This document shows, piece after piece, positions 4,219 through 5,885 of a DNA stretch of 5,885 nt (position 1 is its first letter; each line of letters starts with the position of its first letter). This DNA is from Bacteroidales bacterium. Lineage in GTDB: Bacteria > Bacteroidota > Bacteroidia > Bacteroidales > UBA7960. The stretch covers positions 1-5,885 of the forward strand of contig PWIY01000103.1 in assembly GCA_003560215.1 (NCBI GenBank), given 5' to 3'. The notes beneath the pieces were generated by a model. The model saw nothing but the letters and a program-made list of their open reading frames with translations. It was not told the origin of the DNA and did not search any database. The position numbers were made by a program, and so were the translations under genes.

Positions 4219-5885
4219 TATTCCAGCAAATCCCTGGCCGCAGTTTTAATCTTTTCCATAGACGGCAGAATGGCTGCTTCGAGATTCTTATGAAAACCCA
4301 CCGGTGTGAATGCAGAACCTACACGTTTAACCGGTGCATCCAGGTATTCAAAAACTTCACTGGTGATCTGGGCGGCAAGTTCTCCGCCAAAACCGGCAAA
4401 AACTTTGTCCTCATGGACGATCAGGGCGCGGCTGGTCTTCTTTACCGATGCCAGAACGGCTTCCGAATCCAGCGGTATGAGTGACCTTAAGTCAATTACT
4501 TCGATCTCTTTTCCGGTCTCCTCAGCAATTTTATCGGCCGCCTGCAAACTCAGGTGGGTTGTATTGCCATAGGTGACAATGGTGAGATCGCTGCCCTCTC
4601 TTCTGACCCTGGCTTTACCGAAAGGAACCTCAAAATCATCCGGAACAACAGTTTCAGCCACCTTTGCATTGTAGAGGGCTTTGGGCTCAAGAAACAAAGT
4701 GGGGCCTTTGGAGCGCATGGATGTTCTTAATAAACCCGCGGCATCATCCGCAAAAGAGGGGTACACAACCCTGATACCCGGGAAGGTTGTAAGTGCTCCC
4801 TCAGTGGTCTGGGAGTGGTACAAACCCCCTCCGATGTAGCCTCCGGAGGCAAGCCTGATGGTCACATTGGGCGAAAACTGTCCATTGCTTCGCCAGTAAT
4901 CATGGGTCATTTCCACGTATTGTTCCATGGCCGGCCAGAAGTAATCGGCAAATTCAGCCCCTTCAATCACCACGCGGATCTTCTCATTAAAGCGGGTCAT
5001 TCCGTTGGCGGTTCCCACAATAAAATCTTCGGCAATGGGCGCATTGAACACCCGCTCAATGCCAAATTCCTGTTGCATGCCTTTGGTTACATTGAAAATG
5101 CCACCCTTTTCTTTGTATGCCACATCCTGACCCCATATATAGGTATCCGGATTATGACGGAATTCCGCTTTCAGGGTTTCATTCAGTGCTGTGATCAGCT
5201 TTTTCTTCTCCCCTTCCGCGTTATGAATTCCTTCCGGGTATTTCTCCGGTTTATAAGGTTCAGGAAGCACATGGTCATAAATCGATCCGGGATCCGGGTC
5301 AGGCTCTTTCATGATTTTCTTATGGGCATCGGTAATCAGCTTCCCCACCTCCTTGTCAATTTCCTTCTGCTCCTCCTTCGACATGATGTTATTATCCTCA
5401 AGCAACTTCTGGATCTTACCGACAGGATCATTGGCCCTTACACAGTGCAACTCGGCTTCATCCCTGTAAAGGTCGTGCCTGTCGCTGTTCGAGTGAGATC
5501 CGATACGAACCACACTGGCATGAACGATAACCGGCTCTCCCACTTCAAGCACATGCTTCCGTGCTTCCCACATCGCATTCATTGAACTGAGTACATCCTT
5601 GCCATCGCAGTGAATGATCCGGAGGTTCTTGAATCCGGAAAAATTGTCGGCAGCTTTTCTGTTGGCTGTCTGATCCTTTTTTGGTACGGAAATTCCATAT
5701 CCGTTATCCTGAAACACAAAGATCACCGGTAGTTTTTCATTGCTGGCTCCATTGACAGCTTCGTAAACATACCCCTCCGAAACGGAAGATTCACCCTGGG
5801 AACTGATGGCCACCCCTTTGTGTCCGTACTTTTTCATGGCCCTGGCCACTCCCACCGCATGCAGGGTGTGGTTGCCCGTGGCGGA
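4215..5885 (-). CDS. Fused alpha/beta E1 subunit of a branched-chain-type 2-oxoacid dehydrogenase (N-terminus beyond window)
   Basis: The minus frame is open from the right edge to TAA at 4217-4215, giving 556 visible residues; the true start is outside. E1 uses thiamine diphosphate (ThDP) to decarboxylate a 2-oxoacid and acylate the lipoyl domain of E2. The alpha part (visible 1 to about 205) has the ThDP/Mg site as SQGESSVSEG (29-38) with Asn45 downstream, NGYGISVPK (61-69), and RIGSHSNSD (127-135), matching the phosphorylation-loop region of E1 alpha. GES replaces the usual GDG; human branched-chain E1 alpha has GEG there, and its loop reads RIGHHSTSD. With both, the branched-chain type is favoured over pyruvate. 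A Pro-rich linker (about 195-220) leads to the beta part (about 225-556): WGQDVAYKEKGG, APIAEDF (282-288), GLYHSQTTEG (354-363), VIDLRSLIPLD, and VHEDKVFAGFGGE. Fused chains are known in Bacteroidota. Perhaps 100 or more N-terminal residues are missing. The cytoplasmic E2/E3 partners are not in the window. Confidence 0.9.
   Translation of the reverse strand, partial: SATGNHTLHAVGVARAMKKYGHKGVAISSQGESSVSEGYVYEAVNGASNEKLPVIFVFQDNGYGISVPKKDQTANRKAADNFSGFKNLRIIHCDGKDVLSSMNAMWEARKHVLEVGEPVIVHASVVRIGSHSNSDRHDLYRDEAELHCVRANDPVGKIQKLLEDNNIMSKEEQKEIDKEVGKLITDAHKKIMKEPDPDPGSIYDHVLPEPYKPEKYPEGIHNAEGEKKKLITALNETLKAEFRHNPDTYIWGQDVAYKEKGGIFNVTKGMQQEFGIERVFNAPIAEDFIVGTANGMTRFNEKIRVVIEGAEFADYFWPAMEQYVEMTHDYWRSNGQFSPNVTIRLASGGYIGGGLYHSQTTEGALTTFPGIRVVYPSFADDAAGLLRTSMRSKGPTLFLEPKALYNAKVAETVVPDDFEVPFGKARVRREGSDLTIVTYGNTTHLSLQAADKIAEETGKEIEVIDLRSLIPLDSEAVLASVKKTSRALIVHEDKVFAGFGGELAAQITSEVFEYLDAPVKRVGSAFTPVGFHKNLEAAILPSMEKIKTAARDLLEY

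Noticed and set aside
4815..5585. 256-residue plus-strand open frame opposite the E1 gene
   Set aside because: It lies wholly antisense to well-conserved E1 alpha and beta sequence, has no recognisable domain, and its composition (many Phe, Leu, Ile, His) is what antisense reading of such a gene gives.

Overview
The window looks like a chromosomal segment from a member of the Bacteroidota (Bacteroidetes). Four things point there: a bacterial GH3-family protein, free-standing LytTR proteins, a CAP-domain protein with the N-terminal pattern common in this phylum (LNTA, then EEKNLVLAHNLVR), and a 2-oxoacid dehydrogenase E1 with alpha and beta parts fused in one chain. Base composition is moderate (about half G+C in genes, AT-rich in the gaps). 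A narrower assignment is not supported. No RNA gene, mobile element, CRISPR array or long repeat was seen.

Layout, left to right. (1) Up to 584, + strand: the C-terminal part of a GH3-family acyl-adenylating enzyme, cut by the left edge. (2) 585-711: an AT-rich gap with a short GC hairpin, a T-rich tract and an imperfect dyad. (3) 712-1050 and 1108-1428, + strand: two tiny proteins, each little more than one LytTR DNA-binding domain, 57 bases apart. (4) 1429-1640: a 212-base gap with a promoter-like pair, a small hairpin and a strong ribosome binding site. (5) 1641-3305, + strand: an exported protein made of two tandem dCache-type sensor modules and no output domain. (6) About 3292/3343-4218, + strand: a membrane-anchored or lipoprotein CAP (SCP/PR1-like) protein whose outermost start overlaps the gene before it. 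(7) 4215 to the right edge, - strand: most of a fused E1 alpha/beta subunit of a branched-chain-type 2-oxoacid dehydrogenase, lacking its N-terminus. It meets the CAP gene tail to tail with the two stop codons overlapping.

The two ends are metabolic genes of familiar type. The middle, 712-4218, is the less ordinary part: two regulators made of a bare DNA-binding domain, followed on the same strand by an extracytoplasmic ligand-binding-type protein and an extracytoplasmic CAP protein. The dCache and CAP genes are probably co-transcribed because they abut or overlap. A link to the LytTR pair rests only on adjacency and orientation. No sensor kinase, receiver domain or transmembrane signalling protein that would connect the outside proteins to the regulators is visible here. 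This could be a small surface-sensing locus, but that is an inference and not something the sequence proves.
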